The position numbers and the translations under genes were made by a program. A stretch of DNA of 64,000 nt, taken from Ciona savignyi (lineage: Eukaryota > Chordata > Ascidiacea > Phlebobranchia > Cionidae). This document shows, piece after piece, positions 35,791 to 48,593 of the stretch. The stretch is taken from contig CH003217.1 in assembly GCA_000149265.1 (NCBI GenBank), positions 551,174 to 615,173 of the forward strand, in the 5' to 3' direction. The notes beneath the pieces were generated by a model, which was not told the DNA's origin, searched no databases, and worked only from the letters and a program-made list of their open reading frames with translations. Positions within the stretch are counted from its first letter, which is position 1. The number at the start of each line of letters is the position of its first letter.

Positions 35791-36480
35791 TCTAAAAAAA
35801 TAAACTTTGAATTAAAACGTGCAAGCTAAACTAATTGACCTTCCAAAATTCTGTTACGAAGAAAAAAACAAAACCATTTTGATAAAATAGAAGAAAGTCA
35901 TACCGACGTCCACGAAAAATAAAACTGTACACCGCAGTTAGCAGGTTTTTAATACTAATTTGCTTAAGATACTAAAGTATACACCAATATCTACCGTATA
36001 CACACATTTTTAACAAGAATAAATGTCGGCAATATTATTGAAATAAACGGCCACAGCATATAGTACAAATGTCGCTAGTTATCTTAAAATCATATTTTTA
36101 AAATTTCTCCCTTGAAATGACATATTTCTTTCCTGGAGAGGTATTCCTCCCAAGTTGGAAACAACTGAAATTGGTAATGGGCCAAGAAAAGTTAAAGGAG
36201 CATAATTCGCTAACTGGTAGATTTATCAAGTCTTAAAACGTGTAGAAGCAGCGGAAATGTAAGACAATTGATGTATTAGCGCAAAAGAGACTTTATTATT
36301 ACACACGAAAACAAAACAGTTTGTGTCACTGTTATATCAACAAAGGTTTATTTTTAATATTCTCATCGGCTGTCAATTCGTTGTAGACAATGGCCATTAG
36401 TTTTTGTTGTCAGATAGCAATTACTATTAAAGGCGCAGCAATGTTTGTTCAGAGTTATACATTCAATTTGGTGTATTAAG
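35791..36480. other. 5' flank of the pentraxin gene
   Basis: AT-rich; no clear TATA box or earlier exon identified. The short frames around 36363-36566 overlap exon 1 on the other strand and are shadows. Confidence 0.4.
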
Positions 36481-38565
36481 ATGTTGCCGAGAACTGTAGT
36501 TTTTATATGTCTTGTACCCATTTTATTTTGCAAGAAATCAGCTGGCAGTGGTGCTTGCCAAACCAATCCTAATCAGGTTCAGATTTGCGCTCCTGTTTCA
36601 AGCTTTTCTTCGCTAACTGGGGACATTGGCGGTAATTTAAAACCTTTATTATTTTATAATTAATATTTGATAGTCAAAGTTTTTCTCGTAAGCTACGAAG
36701 CAGATGACTTCTGGTAGCTTTAACATTTTTGTTTATTTGTGCTATTTTAAACAACAGTATATAATATGGCAAGTTTCAACTTTCCACAGGGGCGTTTTCC
36801 CAATTTACCGGGAGTTCTTCTGGAAACAGAGGAAAAGCTGGACCAAAAGGTGAAAAGGGCAGCAGGGGAGCTAATGCGCCAGCAGCAGGTATTTTAAACC
36901 TTCCGATGTAAAGTGGCAACGACTTAATAATTACCAACGAAATGCAGAAACTGTGTGTCGCTGTAATGCAGAGTTGGAGAGGCAAGAACATGAAATTCAA
37001 CAACTAAAATACGGTAAATGTTTAGCTGTATGCTTTTACAGTTTATTTCACACAAAACAGCTTGATTTAATTCAGATATGTTAAGAGATGGTATACGGAC
37101 ACGAAAATAACCAATTTACTAAATTCGTAATGCCGGCAAATTGAATTTCTTGGTATTACAATGTGTTAAGACTTTTGTACACACGCCTAATTATGTTGGG
37201 GCCAATCAAGGCTTACGTCAGGTGTGTTAAAACTTAGTATGGATAAAACTTAGTTTTGAAGTCAACATCAACTACTGCAACCTCATCTTTCCAGTTGTTT
37301 TCCTCGCAATGCGTGGTTACTATCAACAACCTGTTTCACATTTATTTAAACCAATATTGGATAAAAATTTAGTGAGAATTTTTGGTGATTATTAAATATT
37401 GGCTATGATTCGTTCGTGTTTTATCACATACTGTTTTAGCCACTTAATTCTGTCATTTTACAAAGGTTGCCCGAGTGTTGTTTATAATTTCCCCCGTGCG
37501 AATCAAGTAACGGATTACATCCGATATCGTTCATATGTGCCACGTCTGGCTGAAACAACTATATGTATGTGGTTTCGAACCTCTAGCTTTAGCAACGACT
37601 GTTTGCTAAGTTACGCAACTAGTGATTCCACGAATAATGAAATGGTCATAATGCTGGAAGGTTCAACACGAATCGACTTCTACTTGACTAACGCCAGAGT
37701 TAAAATATTTTCGAGTCCTACACTGACCAACAAATGGGTAAGAATTTCTAAAAATATTTTTAAATTAACCAAGATTTTTAATTCTCTATCGAATTGTCTA
37801 GTATCCAAATAAAAATCTCCTTTCAAGAAGCCGAACGTGGTTTATTTTGATCCAATGTTTTTTTGTTTAAATAGTTTCTCGAAAGAGATATCAATACTGT
37901 GTTTTTAAGAATCACTTTATGGTAGTACACGTCAATTGAAAGTTTGGTTAATTCAATATTGATTTTAATCTTGACATATCCCCTGTACTATTTTGCAAAC
38001 ACTCATTCACAATTGTTTTTATCTACGTCTTAGACTCACATGTGCGTTTGGTTTTCAACACAAACATCACAAGTTGGATTGTACATCAATGGTACAAGCG
38101 TAGGCAGTTTTCCCTACAATGTCGCAATATTGCGAGGTGGAGGATCCATGATTTTCGGCCAGGAACAGGACCGAGTTAACGCAGGTGGTTTTGAAGTTTC
38201 ACAATCATTCAGGTAAGCCAGGATAATTCAGGTTATAAAATAAGCCATTTTTATTTCTTTAATATTTGGTTATCTGGTAATATAGCGTTTGAGTTATTCC
38301 ATTAGATAAAACTGAACTCACAATACCAATTGTATGATTAAATAAATGTTAATATCACTGACTTGTGTTCATGCGCTTTATTGTTTAATACAGTGGGCAG
38401 ATCGTAAGCCCAATCATTTGGCCTCGAGTTTTAAATCAATCAGAGATTTATGACGTTTCTCGCCGCTGCCTTTGCCCACGTGATCAAGTAATGGCGATGA
38501 CAATCGACAAAATGGAGCTGCATGGTGCAACGGCATACTCAATGTCCAGTTGCCTTACTGCGTAA
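36481..38565 (+). CDS. Secreted collagen-like pentraxin
   Basis: Exons: 36481-36631, 36790-37013, 37466-37737, 38034-38212, 38394-38565 (TAA). Residues 1-22 (MLPRTVVFICLVPILFCK, then KSAG) are a signal peptide. Exon 2 encodes six Gly-X-Y triplets (GNRGKAGPKGEKGSRGAN) and then a coil segment (WQRLNNYQRNAETVCRCNAE) with a CxC. Exons 3-5 are the pentraxin domain: CMWFRTS, the family signature HMCVWFST in exon 4, the calcium-site stretch FGQEQDRVNAGGF, and IIWPRVLNQSEIYDV near the end. Exon 2 contains a one-base break at 36892-36895, because the collagen part and the coil part are in different frames. No plausible intron (only 27 bp) could bridge it, and the pseudogene at 24810 shows the same two parts contiguous. 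As read, the product would stop shortly after the collagen part. Soluble pattern-recognition role is from the family. Confidence 0.85.
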
Positions 38566-40372
38566 AATATTTACCTAAACCGCTTGTAAATGTAATACAA
38601 AATATTTAAATAAACTCATAATCAAGAAATTGTGCGTTTTCACTGCTTTATTTTAAATATAATAAAGAATTTATTTAAAAACAAAAATATGCGTTATGTT
38701 TCAAAACTATATTTTAACCTTCTCCGGGAAAATTCCATTTATAAAATTCCATACCGGTATATGGCATATTGTCATGTAGGTCCGATGCCTTGTGATTCGA
38801 CGTTAACGTTTTTTTTTAAAGGCAAAGTATGGTCTCGAGTTAAACAGAATAATCTTGCAGAAATAATTAAAACGTGTAACAATATGCATTGTTTTCGTTT
38901 GTAGTTTTGGAATTTATCTAAATTACGAAATTTACAGATAACCAACATGCTTTAATTACGGGTGCTGGCAATATAGATGCGAGCAGAAGTAAGACACTAT
39001 GTAGGTCCCTCGCAAATCCTCAATATACTACAAAAACTTCGGTAACCCGACGGTGGACACGGGGTAATCATGTGGCAACACTTGTCTTACATTCATAAAA
39101 AATACATTTTTTTAATTTAGAGGAAATTTGTATTCGCTGGCCTTTCTTAAATTTTTATTACGTTAAACGTTAAATTTTTATTCAGAGATAATATAGTTGG
39201 ATTTAAAAGATCCCCGAAACATTTTCCACTTAGTGTTAATTATTGAGAAACATAACAATCGGCATATTTGTTCAATAATTAACATAGCGCCTTTTATAAA
39301 TGTGCCTAATATCACACTACTTTACAATTTATGTCAGTAATGTATATTTTACATAACAAACACATTCAGCATGCTTTTTGGAACGGATATTAAATGTGAT
39401 ACATTTCAATGACGTGATAGATGCAGTGCAAACAACGATGCTAACAAATGTATTTTACTTGCTGTAATGGCGCAAACGGGGTGACAAAAAATGAAAAGTG
39501 ATTTTTTACTCGAGAAAATTGTGTAACATACATTTAAAGTAAGCTTAGAGGCAATGAGTTAACAATAAGTTGCTTATTAGGTTATGGTGAGGTATTATGG
39601 GGTATAGTTGGCTCTTTGTGGTTAATGTGTTGGGCCGTGGTGTAAGTTGTGTTTTTTAACAGATTCGTCGCAAGTCCTTAGCCGGTTGTGTTCTTGGGAA
39701 AGCCAAATCGCTGTCATTTTTACGAAAATTAAAAAAAGGGCTTAATCATACACAACACACTGTATTAGATTCCTAGACAGTGGGCGCGAGGTAAACGAAT
39801 ACTGGGTAAAAACGCTCCTTCACGCAATACAGCCCATTGCGTTATTCCATTCACCGATATACACGTAAATATCCTACATTATCCTATCCATTCAGCAATG
39901 CCCTCTTATTTTAAAACAAATACATCGACAAATTGTCATATCTTGCCCACATTTTAGATATCATTACCCTTAAATAAATCTAACCAAACCACAGGTAGTC
40001 TTATTCGAAAGAGTGGAGGTTGGACGATTATGTCGTTGGTGTAAAGTGGATTAAAGTATGGGAAAGTTATAGTGTGTTGCCGTAAGACTTTCATTGGAGT
40101 GGGTTTAAAGTTGGTTTTGTGGGACATGGGTAGAAGGTTGCGGTGTTAGGTGGGTTGGGGGTTTAGACTTGATAAGCAAAATACCATACGTCGATATTGT
40201 GAAGATACTAAAACAACCAGTTGTTATTAAATATTAGGACACTTCAAATGTCAATACGCCATCTGGTTATTAGATGCCACGACACATATCACCGCTTAAC
40301 CGATGTAAGTTGTTTCGAATTTTAGGCATAAAACGTATATACAGATCTTGAACGGTGACTGGGTTGATAATT
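38566..40372. other. Intergenic, with SINE relics
   Basis: No gene recognised. The 90-aa frame at 38632-38904 has no domain. A SINE fragment lies at about 38998-39090 and a decayed copy at about 39630-39895. Confidence 0.5.
39630..39895 (+). mobile_element. tRNA-derived SINE, decayed copy
   Basis: Keeps CCGGTTGTGTTCTTGGGAAA, ATACACAACACACTGTATTA, GTGGGCGCGAGGTAA and the tail ATATCCTACATTATCCTATCC. Confidence 0.7.
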
Positions 40373-42222
40373 TCAGTTGCTATACGCCGGTGGGTTCAGC
40401 GCAGTGGACTCGGCTTGCTTTTGCTCTGCAGCGTTTGCGTAACCCGATCCGTCGACGACTGTTTGTTGTGGCGGGAAGGTTGCGTTCTCTTGGGGCACAG
40501 CAGAGGTTTTAGAGTTTTGCACAACCATCCCGGCGGCAGGTTGGTAGGCGGTTGTAGCATACTGCTGACCATCTAAACACAAGAAATTAATATTTAAAAG
40601 GCGCATTGCGAATATGATGTCACCATTTTTGCAAGATGTACCTGGACCTTGAACAACGGTTTGTGGTTGCTGTGCTATGGGGTAGTAAGGCATCTGGTTG
40701 TTTGGTTGCTGTACGTAAACCACGTTCTGTCCCACTGTTTGTGTCATTATCTTAAAACAAATCGTCGATTAAGGGTTCGGCCATCAGCCAACAAATGCAA
40801 AAAAATCAACCATTGTTTTTGTTTGTCGTTAATGTCCGCATTTGTTGCGGTTTGATCAGAACAAAATAGAATCTCTTAACTTTATCTTATTGCAATAGTA
40901 CCGGTAAGCTAGCTGTATAACGCGCCTTTCTATTTTATAAATACATAAATCAGTTAAACATACCTCGTCCCCACAGCAACCTTTTCCACAACAACCTGGA
41001 CCACCAGTAAGAGCCATATAGAGAGTGCAACAATAGCAGGCGCTTACAATGCAGATGATTAGGGCGCTAAACCCAACAAGAGCTATAAGAATTGCCAAAC
41101 TTATTTGAACTGAGGTCTGTAAATTTACATTGTTAATATCTTTTTTAAGATATATTCAATAACTAAACGCTGTTACCCTATGAGACGATCGACAAAGGGA
41201 CTCGATTATATAAAAGCTCTACGGTTTCGTGTTAGCAAAGGCGAACCACTGCATCATGAAGTCATCGGTAGCTCTTTGGACAAAAGCAGCCACAAGTTTT
41301 TGGACAAAATCAGCCACAAGCTATAGGATTGCATGATAATTGCACAACACTTTTGACCCACCCAATTAGTGAATAAACAGGCCCTTGCCACCGTGTTAGG
41401 TACTCTATATATTATATAGCCAATGAAGAGACTATCACGATTCGAAGTTGGTCAGGTAAAAATGGGTTAAAACCAGTGGCCTAACAAATTTACAAACACT
41501 GTAAAAATTCACCATCCAAATTGATGCTGTTGTAACTTCCTTTAAAGCAGTCATTTAAATTAAAACACTGTTATACCTGGTGTTACTTGATTGCTTACAT
41601 AAGGTAGTTAGTTTAGTTTAGTTTATTCATGTTTTGCCCCAGTTTTGAAAAATGGCAAACGAATATAATCACGATATAGGAACGGAAAATAACGGCAAAA
41701 CTAACAGTCTTTAGAACACGTCAGTAAAAAGGGATATAAATTAATGAATAAAGCGGACGCGGCCGCCAAACCTATTTTTTTAGTTTATTCATTTTTTGCC
41801 CCAGTTTTGAAAAATGGCAAACGAATATTAATATAAATTAACAACAATTCGTATTTACACACACCCCAGGCGTTTTCACGAAAACATAGGTATTCTATCT
41901 AAAAAAACGTACTTGATAATAAATGGCAAGAACGGACGAAGCAAAAACTTGAGAGGTTGCAAAAACGGCGGCAGTGATGGCGAAGCCCATGTGGCAGTTA
42001 ATCTGGGGATGCAATATCTTAGGCGAGATCCCCACATAATAGATCCAAAGGTGTTTATTTTAATTCTGACGAATTAGCGTATAAGTGTTATGACTAAGAC
42101 AGCTTGCGCAACAATTGTGTGTGTGTGGGGGGGGGCAGTTCCAGACCAGGTTAAGTTTTCAAAATACGTAATTTGAAAAAAACTTACAAATAAAAAATAA
42201 GGAAACTTGCCAATTTGTCAAA

Positions 42223-42269
<47 letters not shown>

Positions 42270-43241
42270 TAGATTATAACAGGTAAATTATTATGAAAAA
42301 AAGGAAATTTCAAAACTGCAATACAAATTTTCTTTATTTTGGTGTTTATATAACTTCACTTTATAAAAAAATATATTGAGTTTTCGAGATTATGAAAAAA
42401 AGGCCACACATGTCTTTTATAGTGACTGGTAGGATATGGCAGGCAATATTTTGTGACCTGTTGATTTTGTGGGAATTACGACGGAAAATTATACATCGAG
42501 CCATACGTCATGTCAGTAAAAACTCGTAGATTACAGCAACGTCGAAGTGGCCGTAATATTTTAAACCGCGGTTGAAAAACAACTTACCACACATGGTTGT
42601 CTACTGGTACGAGATGCTACGATGCCAAGAATCCCTGCAACCGAGGTCTGCAATGTCACAATTTATTACATCCACCTACAGATCTTTTACTATAATTTTT
42701 ATTACTAATGCTGAGCGATGTGACCTTCTCTGTACAAACTGTAATGTTAATCTATATGCAATTTCTTATACAACACGGGCAGTTTTTGCTTATGAAATAA
42801 AAAATGTGAGTTAAATGGGTCACGATCAAAAGAAACCTTACCCAAATTCCACACCATATTCCTTCCGCAGCACCATTTGAATTAAAAGGCATGCTGTGGT
42901 AAGAATAACCATTCAACGAAAGAACCACGATGCCCAGCAATATGCTTATCACTCCCAAGACAATTTCGGTGATCTATTAATAAAAGTACATTTATTATTA
43001 CTTTAATTATGATTAACTTTGCAAAATTATATGTTTTTTTTAGATTGGAGCGTTTCCTAAATAATCACCAACAAATAAAATGTTGTATTTTTTTTAAAAA
43101 CTAACACATTGTGTAATCGTACTGATGATGTATACTCACGCTAAGGCCAAGCATGATTTTCTGGTATTTCTTCAGCTTTGGAGATTGTACAGGTACTGGA
43201 ACGTTCATAATTACAGCTGTTTGATTAGCCACTGCAGCCAT
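40373..43241 (-). CDS. MS4A-like (CD20-type) four-transmembrane protein, 281 aa
   Basis: Seven exons, all in phase: 43241-43140, 42973-42842, 42647-42588, 42002-41913, 41116-40964, 40750-40642, 40572-40373 (TGA). Order: short N-terminus; KKYQKIMLGLSITEIVLG leading into TM1; an extracellular loop with N and Y residues; IWCGIW then TSVAGILGIVAS as TM2 with the family's W-x-S/G-x2-G-x-LG-like core; TM3 in the exon at 42002 (MGFAITAAVFA to VLAIYY); TM4 in the exon at 41116 (LAILIALVGFSALIICIVSA) followed by clustered cysteines (CYCC, then CCGKGCC), likely palmitoylated. The cytoplasmic tail is Q/P/Y-rich and ends NPPAYSN, a PPxY WW-binding motif. ATG 43241 has a good context (ACAATGG). An acceptor-like TTTTGTACAG just upstream suggests a non-coding first exon. 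The family's exact biochemical role varies. Confidence 0.9.
41608..41835 (-). mobile_element. LINE 3'-end fragments, two in tandem, in MS4A-like intron
   Basis: Two copies of the 3' terminus of the family inserted at 16141. The first runs from TTAGTTTAGTTTAGTTTATTC to GGACGCGGCCGCCAAACC (about 41608-41773). The second restarts at TTTTTTAGTTTATTCATTTT (about 41774-41835). No coding sequence. Located in the intron between 41116 and 41913. Confidence 0.8.
42226..42263. repeat. (TA)n microsatellite
   Basis: About 19 uninterrupted TA dinucleotides in an intron of the MS4A-like gene; a G run lies at about 42128-42135. Confidence 0.95.
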
Positions 43242-43452
43242 TGTATCTAATCTTAAAGAAATATTTATCTGTACAAAACTAGAGGGTGACAACCAATTGT
43301 TAACTTCTTCTACTTGTTAAATTAGTATAAGATAGAATGTTTATTGCAGCAATGCGGTATCTTTTTAGTACCTTGCTCATTATGGCAAATATCCAATTAA
43401 TATACCTCTGTGTGCGACCGGAACTGACGCGTGGTATTCTCCTAGTAATTTT

Positions 43453-43757
43453 GTCCGGCCCGTTGGTCTAACGGTTAAGTGCGTCGTCTTTCAATCAAAA
43501 TGTTGAAGGTGCGAAACTGGTCGCTAGCTAGCCGGTTGTGTCCTTGGGCAAGGCACTTTACGGACATTGCCTGAACCTAGCGGATTAATGGGTTCTACCA
43601 AATTGAAGGAACGTGTCTATCATATACAATACACTGCAATAACTTCGGTAACCCGACGATGGGCGCGAGGTGATCTGACGATTGCCCGTGTGTTAACCCC
43701 CTTGGTTTTCCCATTCACGGGGATAAAAATTAATATCCTATCCTATCCTATCCTATT
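43453..43757 (+). mobile_element. tRNA-derived SINE, near-intact copy
   Basis: Closely matches the copy at 27876 from GTCCGGCCCGTTGGTCTAAC through GGGATAAAAATTAATATCC to a (TATCC)n tail. Lies ~210 bp upstream of the MS4A-like start codon, so it may abut or lie within that gene's promoter region. Confidence 0.95.
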
Positions 43758-43794
43758 TTATTTAAATGAGTGTTTTGCTGAGTAAAAATATTGG

Positions 43795-44080
43795 TTATTT
43801 TCCAATGTTTTTTTGGTTAAAAGTAGCATGTGCAAGGCTCTCTTTTAGCTGTGAAGCTTTGTAAAACTGGAGGAGTAAATAAAGGTGTTGATTGTTCATC
43901 TCATACCTGTTTTGTTTCCCAGCTCAAAATTTTTAAATATAAACTTTAAGGTGAGTGGGTTGAAGATGAATGTTTCAGTTTTAAATTAAAAAAAATCTAA
44001 GACCTCCTGTGGCAGGATTTTGAGTGTCAGCCATTTTGTGGCGTCAGTTTGCATTGGCGAGATAAGGAGTGCCATGTTTC
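43795..44080 (+). repeat. Dispersed ~300-bp repeat (matches 54450-54810)
   Basis: Shared order of phrases: CCAATGTTT, TAGCTGT then AAGCTTTGTAA, AATAAAGGTGT(T/G)GATTGT, CTCAAAATTTTTAA, TTTTAAATTAA, ATCTAAGACCTCC and CAGTTTGCATTGG followed by GAGATAAGGAG. No open frame. Origin unknown. Confidence 0.75.
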
Positions 44081-44795
44081 AAGATATTTGTTTATTAATT
44101 TTAATAATAGACCAAAAAACCTAAAACTTATATCAACCTTAAGCATTAATATTTTCCATCTATATGTCTAATTATATTCTTAAAACTTTGTGGAATGAAT
44201 CATCTATAATTCGTACATGGTAAAGACATAAAGTGTTTTAGTTATTTTTCAAATTAATGCAAGTCATACAATTTTGTGTTGTAATGCACTTTTTGATATG
44301 GTGGTACCGTAAATCTTCGAGTATGTTCCGCATTTTTTCCGGAAATTTTAAGATCAAAATCCCTAGTGCGTACTATACATGAGGTTAAAAAAACATATTT
44401 CCGGAAGCGTCAACCCAATCGCTAAATTCGATCGCGGACATCGCCATATTGAATGGTGTAACGATATTGCATGTTGCATCCTTTACGATTGTATTGCATC
44501 ATTTACGATTGTATTCTGGAAGGTTCTCGATAATACGATTAATTCTACTTTTACCTTTTTCTCCCGTTCGAGTTGTTGACATACTTACGAACGAACAAAT
44601 GGACCAGATATTTAATGCTAAAAGTGACATTGAATTTGTAGGATTTGAATAAATCTTTGAATAAATGTTTTTGTTTGAAGAAATATTTTGCTCTTTTTTT
44701 GTAACTCAAGTTAGGGATGCGTACTATATATGAGGTTTAGGTTTTTCCCCAAACAAACTCCTATACTTGCCCTGTGGACTCCTATACTTGCCCTG

Positions 44796-44977
44796 TAGGT
44801 CCGCTAGGTCCAGCGCTAGGTCCGCTAGGTCCAGTGCCATGCCCTAAACACCAATTTAAACCCTGTCCCAAACACTAATCTCAACCCCAGAACTAACTCT
44901 AACTCCAACCCCATGTTTAAAACTAACTCTAGCGGACCTAGCTTGGACGTAGCGGACCTAGTGGACCTAGCGGACCT
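44796..44977. repeat. Inverted-repeat element built on TAGGTCCGC
   Basis: Left arm carries TAGGTCCGCTAGGTCC twice, right arm its complement GGACCTAGCGGACC twice with variants. The middle is C/A-rich (CCCTGTCCCAAACACTAATC, then CCAACCCCATGTTTAAA) and is repeated alone at about 60806-60870. Hairpin-forming MITE-like structure; no transposase seen. Confidence 0.75.
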
Positions 44978-47900
44978 GTACAAAATAGAGGGACCGGTTA
45001 GTGGGCGTCGAAAATTGCTTGAAAAAGAAACATTGACGTCTAGTCACGGGCTACTTTGAAGCCGACATTTTTTCATCGACGATCGATATGTTCAGCTACC
45101 TGCTTTATAAACGTGACATTGGCGGATTTAAGGGGAAAAGTAGTTGTTCATGTTTGTAAGTGTGTGTTTGTGCCGTGCATATTTGATTTACTTAGAAAAG
45201 GTTTTCGATTTGTATGTATTTGTAGGGCCCTAAATTGATATTTACTCTGTAATATATATAATTGTATGCGTTTCTAAATTTACATAGCTACAATTTGCTA
45301 CATTCTCTATAAAAAAACCTCAATACTTGTACGCCTTTGTAGTAGAATTGTGCATTAAAAAGGAAAAAGAAATGGTTATGTTTAAACTATCATAAATTAT
45401 GCAAAAGTCACCTGAAGCCTACATCGATTTTGTGTGGCAGCCTTTTTCATTAGGCCTTGCAGATAGCGAGAACGGCTTATACTATAGCCTAAACCGATTC
45501 TGCAACTAACAAACCTTACACCGACAAAAACACTAAGAAGACCGCCTTGGGCTTATATAGATAAATTATTTTTTTGTAGATTTTGGCAGATAGAAAAATT
45601 AACCAAATTGCAAACTGTATCGTAAACTATTTTGGTTCCTAATTTCTAAGGCACAAATAGGTATAATTAAATGTTCTACAGCTGTTGTTTGACACTGCCT
45701 AACAGCTGAATAATTTCCTTTCCTTTCTAGTACTAAACGCTGCCAAGAGGGCGCAGGAATGCAGACTAGACGAGCAAAGCCATGGACGACACATTCCGCT
45801 TTTCTTCAGTCACCACACATACAACAGCGTACTCCTCGCGTTTTGTTAAAGATATAGCAAACTTAATATCTTAGACAGATGTACGTATACACATTTAAAC
45901 TTAGCATTTTCAATTACTAATACCTCATTGCTGTTGAAAAGTTTGTTTCCAAAATATATGTATGATTAGCATTATTGACAAATTTTGTGTTATGTAATAA
46001 TTATTAATTTATCCTACCGAATTAGATTAAAGCTAAATGTGGATGTTTCATAAAGTTTAATCAACATTAAAACCCATTAACTAAACATATAAAAAGTACT
46101 TGAGGTAAACCATAAAAATGTTTGGTTGGTTGTTCCATGGCAACCAGAACTATGGGTCAGTGTTGTTATTGGTTGTGTAAGTCGTTCAGTCCAAGTTTAT
46201 AAAGTTAAATATTAAGTCAAGTCAAATACAAATATCAAATTTATAATCTAGTGTAATCTAGATGTTATTTTACGGTTAAAAGTTTAGGTGTGCATAAGTC
46301 AAAGACTGCATTTATTGCCCTTCATCGGGCAAGGAATGCAAAACATAAAACTACTTACTTTCTATACACAGACACGAAACAATAAGGAGATAGGAGGCAA
46401 AATAAGGAGATAGATAAAATGCACAATACATCTCTTTAATGCGCGAGAAAGGAAGGAGAGTGTCGTACGGGTCACGCCTGACTTATTCTAGCACCATTTC
46501 GTCTTTTCGTGGCATGTTTATACCAGACCGACAGACGCAGCACAAAAGGCCTCGTTACAAAAAACCCCAACTGCAGCAATACCAAGACGTTCTCCCAACT
46601 TAAACTTGTATTCCACTTTTACGTTAAGTTACTACCAAAAAAACTACCGGTTTTTAAAATATTTTACACAATGGGCTACTTTAACTCGTGAACCTTACTG
46701 CTATACAAATATAATTAATATTAAAACATATGGCACAAATCTACTGCGGAAAATGTAACAACCGTTCGCTTTCAAAAACTCCTAAATATCGTAAGAAGCA
46801 GATTTTGCGCAATTCCTGATGAAAATGGCATTTTGTTACGTCTAATCGACTCATTTATAGTATTTTTGCTCGCCTGTGAAACGAAAACCGTAATGACTTC
46901 AATTTAACAATAGGACAAATTCTATCTCTTAGTGAGCGAGAACCGCAGGAACCGCAGCCCAGAGTCGTCTGCGTCACGGTTGACTTATTCTACCCCAGTG
47001 CAAGTTTGTTGACAAATTGGTTTCAAACAAAGCAGTAAAACGGGAATAACCCAAATTAAATCCGATACAAATAATTTTAATTTGTATTAAACTTTTGAAA
47101 TGAAGGAAGTTTATGCCCTATGTAATACAATTTGGCCCTAGCTGAGCTTACATTCATAATTTATAGTCAAGCCAAGTTATCGAATAACTAGCGGCACTAT
47201 TAAACATTGGCCTAGCTTGTGAGGGTGTTTTTTCGGCTACTGTTGCTACCGACGTACTGTATAATTAAAAATTTAAAACTATGTGGCGCTGACTCATAGC
47301 TAAATCTCGTGCTTAAGATACTTACTGAAAAAGAGGGAGGGGGGTTAAAACGGCCAAAACTCTTTTAGCCTTTTGGCTACAACGGGCTTTCAAAATATAG
47401 TGGTGGTTAAAACGTTGCTGACACTCTCTGGTCTTTTACTAGCAGTCACTTGGATATAAAATCGATAGTTAACATTACAGTTAAAGTTGGCAATATGCTA
47501 AGGTAGCCGAACCGTTGTGGGCTTCTTTCCTGTATGGGCCGAATCGCCAAAATTAGTTAAGTTAAACTGCGTATATTTTTGTATATTTAACCGTAACCAA
47601 GAATAAAAAAACTTTCCGTGAAGTGAGTGCAGTTATCTCAGACGCAATATTTCCAAAAAACCTACAGATTCAATAAAGCGGAAAGGTGACGACGTTTGAA
47701 GTGATATTACGTCACGTCCCTCTCCTTAGTTCTCCTGTGTTTTAGTAATAATCGTTTCGCCTTCATTCTTAGTTAATCAACGCGCGTTTCGTTGCTATTT
47801 AGGTCCTTGTGTTTTGCCCTTGCTTTGCCAGTTACCGTTATGTTGTGCTGTGTTTGTTTTAAACTAGGTTTTCCATTATTGCAGAAATAGCCTGCTTATT

Positions 47901-48593
47901 AACGTTGAATAAAGCTAAGTTAATCGACTTCTGTTGTCGTTTTCCGTTAGCGTCTTAGTTCAACGTTCATCGGCGAATTTCTTGTCTATGTATAAAACCC
48001 ACGCGATAATAGTAGAACATATCCTAAAACATTTCTCTTGGCATGAAGTTATATCACTTATTATACCCCCTGAAATTTATTTGCTACCCGACCTGGCTTA
48101 AATTCTATACCGGCAAAAGGTGGGTTGTTGGTACATATTAGGTCCGGGCTAGAATATAATTTTCCAGTTCCGCGACCCCATTAAGCTAAACATTCATAAC
48201 TCTGCACATTGAAAAAAAGGGCAGCCTTGTACATGCTGCTTCAACCGTACCAACATTATTGAATTACACCCATTCTTAATCTGCAAAACAATTATTTAAA
48301 TACTATGACTTTCAGAAATGAACGTTAACAATTATTCGCTATAAGGTTCAGTTCCCCTTTCTCAATCTTTTGTCTGCCAGACCGCCCATGCCTTTATCGA
48401 TTGATCCTCAGGCCGAGAATTTGACTAGTGAAATAAATTTGATATATTTCTTATTTAAGTATTTGTTTCTGGAAATAGGATATCTATTAGAACAAATACG
48501 GAAATACAATATGTAAATGCATATTGTCGATACTTTTTTAAAAAAGGTGTGTGTTTACTGTGTAAATGGACGTAGTTACGTACAGTGTTATAC
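44978..48593. other. 3.6 kb with no recognisable gene
   Basis: Weak internal similarity between about 46430-46500 and 46920-47010 (GCGAGAAAGGA / GCGAGAACCGC with TTGACTTATTCTA). Frames at 45056 and 46509 show no domain. Confidence 0.5.

Noticed and set aside
36894..36920. A 27-bp intron in the pentraxin exon, which would begin GTATTT and end AAAG
   Set aside because: Too short to splice, leaves a phase error, and the pseudogene shows the same region as continuous exon.
36776..37003. Minus-strand 75-aa proline-rich frame
   Set aside because: Exact shadow of the collagen/coil exon of the plus-strand pentraxin gene. A similar shadow at 24459-24695 led to the pseudogene.
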